64,000 nt of DNA, taken from a bacterium. GTDB taxonomy: Bacteria; Desulfobacterota; Binatia; DP-6. A program made the translations under genes and the position numbers. The notes under the pieces are model-generated. The model saw nothing but the letters and a program-made list of their open reading frames with translations. It made no database searches and was not told where the DNA came from. Location: the NCBI GenBank assembly GCA_026129405.1, contig JAHCID010000008.1, forward strand, positions 62,001 through 126,000, written 5' to 3'. Below are positions 62,216 to 64,000 of this stretch, piece by piece. Each line of letters opens with the position of its first letter. Position 1 is the first letter of the stretch.

Positions 62216-64000
62216 TCACCCGGGCGCGGGCTCGCAGGTGAGGGTGATGGAATCCGCGTCGCTGACGGTCTTGCCGTTCGGCTGGAGGACGCTGCGCGCC
62301 TTCACCTTGGCGCGCAGGGTGGTGCGGCCGAAGGTGGCGCCGCGCGGCTTCAGCGCGACGCGCAGGAGCTGCGGCGTGGTGCAGCGCTCGGTGAGGACCG
62401 GCAGCGCGGCGAGCAGCTCGGTGCCGAGCTGGGGCGGCGACGCCGACAGCGTGGCGATGCCGCTCGCCGTGCAGGCGAGCCGGGAGTCGACGTTGTTGGC
62501 GCAGATCGAGGCGAGGAAGGTGCAGCCGCCGTCGACGGTGCCGTCGAGGTCGCAGGTGGGGTCGCCGTCGAAGCAGCGTACCTTGCGGTCCGGCGTGCCG
62601 CGGCGGTCGAGCGGCGGCGTCGGATAGATGAGCCACTCGATGAGGCAGTCGAGCGTGGCGCTGCCGCCGCCCGGGACGCAGGCGCCCGGCAGCGGGCCGC
62701 GGCACTGGCAGGCGTCGCCGATGCCGTCGGCGTCGGCGTCCGTCTGGGCGGGGTTCGGGATGCGCGGACAGTTGTCGCAGGCGTCGCCGCGCTTGTCGGC
62801 GTCGGCGTCGGCCTGGTCCGGGTCGCTGACGCCGGGGCAGACGTCGCAGGCGTCGCCGGCGCCGTCGAGATCGCCGTCGGCCTGATCCTGGTTCGTGACC
62901 GCGGGGCAGTTGTCGCAGGCGTCGCCGATGGTGTCGCCGTCGCTGTTGGTCTGGAGCGGGTTGGCGACGGCGGGGCAGTTGTCGCAGGCGTCGCCGCGGC
63001 CGTCCGAGTCGGCGTCGGTCTGGGTCGGGTTGGCGACGTTGATGCAGTTGTCGCAGACGTTGCCGCGGCCGTCGCCGTCGGAATCGAGCTGATCGGGGTT
63101 GGCGACGTCGACGCAGTTGTCGCAGGCGTTGCCGATCTCGTCGCCGTCGCTGTCGGCCTGGCTGGGGTTCACGACGGCGGGGCAGTTGTCGCAGACGTTG
63201 CCGATGCCGTCGCCGTCGGTGTCGGTCTGGGTGGGGTTCGCGATCGCCGGGCAGTTGTCGCAGAGGTTGCCGCGGCCGTCGCCGTCGGAATCGAGCTGGT
63301 CGGGGTTGGCGACGGCGGGGCAGTTGTCGCAGGCGTCGCCGCGGCCGTCGCCGTCGGAGTCGAGCTGGAGCGGGTCGGGGTTGGCGGGGCAGATGTCGCA
63401 GGCGTCGGCGATGCCGTCGCCGTCGGAATCGAGCTGGTCGGGGTTGGGGACGAACGGGCAGGAGTCGCAGGCGTCGCCGATGCCGTCGTCGTCGGTGTCG
63501 GCCTGGTCGGGGTTGGGGACGTTCGGGCAGTTGTCGCTGCCGGAGAGGGCCGAGGCGCGTGCGACCGAGCCGAAGACGAGGCGGGGCGTGCGCTTGACGC
63601 CGCAGTCGTTGCGGTAGCGGACGTCGAGGACGAGCTGGTCGCCGGCGGCGAGGACGCGGTCGGCGAGCGGGGCGTTCACCATGTAGGGGATGAGGAACGG
63701 GTTGGTGAGGCCGCCGGAGCCCTTCGGCGTGGTGGCGATGAAGCCGCTGCCGCTGCCGATCGGCGTGTCGACGCCGGACCGCCGGCGGTAGAGCTGCAGC
63801 TTCACCTGGAGGCACGCGCTCGGCGTGGCGAGGTTCGAGTAGGCGTAGATATTGCCCGTGCCGCCGCCGCGGTTCACCGTCTCCGGCGCGCCGATCGGCA
63901 CGCTGGCGAAGACGCCGTAGCTCAGCTCGACGCCGGGGAGCAGCTCGAGCTCGCGCTCCGTGTCGTTGCTCGCGGTCGGCGCGCTCAACGAGAGGACGCC
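62216..64000 (-). CDS. Secreted protein with twelve thrombospondin type 3 repeats (5' end beyond the window)
   Basis: The frame is open through base 64000, so the start and signal peptide lie outside the window. The visible N-terminal part (63535-64000) is a beta domain with [10 protein letters not shown] and [19 protein letters not shown]. Then come twelve 23-residue units of the type DNCP-x-VANPDQ-x-DSDGDGxGDAC, the Ca-binding thrombospondin type 3 repeat, where the Asp clusters bind Ca2+ and Cys pairs link units. A [15 protein letters not shown] module at 62501-62581, shared with the protein at 10681, and a beta-rich C-terminal domain follow. A surface or extracellular protein, probably a stiff Ca-dependent stalk. 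Confidence 0.8.
   Translation of the reverse strand, partial: GVLSLSAPTASNDTERELELLPGVELSYGVFASVPIGAPETVNRGGGTGNIYAYSNLATPSACLQVKLQLYRRRSGVDTPIGSGSGFIATTPKGSGGLTNPFLIPYMVNAPLADRVLAAGDQLVLDVRYRNDCGVKRTPRLVFGSVARASALSGSDNCPNVPNPDQADTDDDGIGDACDSCPFVPNPDQLDSDGDGIADACDICPANPDPLQLDSDGDGRGDACDNCPAVANPDQLDSDGDGRGNLCDNCPAIANPTQTDTDGDGIGNVCDNCPAVVNPSQADSDGDEIGNACDNCVDVANPDQLDSDGDGRGNVCDNCINVANPTQTDADSDGRGDACDNCPAVANPLQTNSDGDTIGDACDNCPAVTNQDQADGDLDGAGDACDVCPGVSDPDQADADADKRGDACDNCPRIPNPAQTDADADGIGDACQCRGPLPGACVPGGGSATLDCLIEWLIYPTPPLDRRGTPDRKVRCFDGDPTCDLDGTVDGGCTFLASICANNVDSRLACTASGIATLSASPPQLGTELLAALPVLTERCTTPQLLRVALKPRGATFGRTTLRAKVKARSVLQPNGKTVSDADSITLTCEPAPG
62708..63535 (-). repeat. Twelve tandem 69-bp units encoding the thrombospondin type 3 repeats
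   Basis: Units keep exact 69-bp spacing through all twelve copies. The GATAACTGT-like codons are all GC-rich equivalents (GACAACTGC, GACGGCGAC), and neighbouring units are highly similar at DNA level. It is an in-frame coding repeat, not a CRISPR. Confidence 0.9.

Noticed and set aside
62708-63535. Regular 69-bp repeats considered as a CRISPR array
   Set aside because: The whole unit is conserved with no variable spacers, and it translates in frame to thrombospondin type 3 repeats. No cas genes are present.

Overview
The window is a 64-kb stretch of very GC-rich DNA (about 70% by eye) from a free-living Gram-negative bacterium. Signal peptides, lipoboxes, a Bat/MoxR operon, a sigma-54 regulator and ornithine-lipid genes all point to a deltaproteobacterium-like or Binatota-like lineage. 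Several secreted proteins carry Cys-rich and beta-rich modules that I associate with Binatota/Myxococcota-type genomes. That taxonomic guess is inference, because no rRNA gene is present. I count about 57 protein genes, including two broken ones and a fragment at each edge. I saw no tRNA, rRNA, CRISPR array, transposase, integrase or phage gene. Most reading frames antisense to real genes are open because of the GC content.

Left part (1-17.9 kb): mixed metabolism. There is a lipase, a secreted PHM/DBH-like copper protein, glyoxalase I, an SDR, Aat, two acyl-CoA dehydrogenases, a secreted peroxiredoxin, a secreted exonuclease/phosphatase-fold enzyme, CyaY, an alanine symporter and citrate synthase. 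An olsB-olsA pair for ornithine lipids and a cytochrome P450 follow. With the acyl-CoA synthetase at 38-39.7 kb, the flavin oxidoreductase at 52 kb and several hydrolases, this suggests an organism that oxidises lipids or other hydrophobic substrates.

Middle (18-36 kb): a divergent two-component locus built like E. coli zraP-zraSR. A periplasmic EF-hand protein faces a sensor kinase and sigma-54 activator gene pair. A 16-bp inverted repeat lies between two good -24/-12 promoters. Next come a MOSC protein, DNA polymerase IV, a frameshifted secreted beta-propeller gene, a translationally coupled HD-oxygenase/MFS pair and secreted hydrolases. A tightly overlapped three-gene envelope module (CHASE2 protein, small periplasmic protein, M48 lipoprotein peptidase) follows. 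A second frameshifted secreted gene sits behind tandem perfect hairpins.

Right part (36-64 kb): a DUF72 protein, a secreted propeller and an acyl-CoA synthetase lie on the minus strand, then a secreted lipase-like enzyme on a long Thr linker. A complete MoxR-Bat operon follows at 42.5-50.8 kb, with batB-batC and batD-batE each fused; the batE part has what look like two compensating frameshifts. After it come a histone-H1-like protein, a flavin oxidoreductase, a GAF-type hybrid-free sensor kinase, an HSL-type hydrolase and an FAD-dependent dehydrogenase. An epimerase is coupled to an unusual glycosyltransferase/CapK-PaaK-type ligase fusion. The window ends in a secreted protein with twelve thrombospondin type 3 repeats that runs off the right edge.
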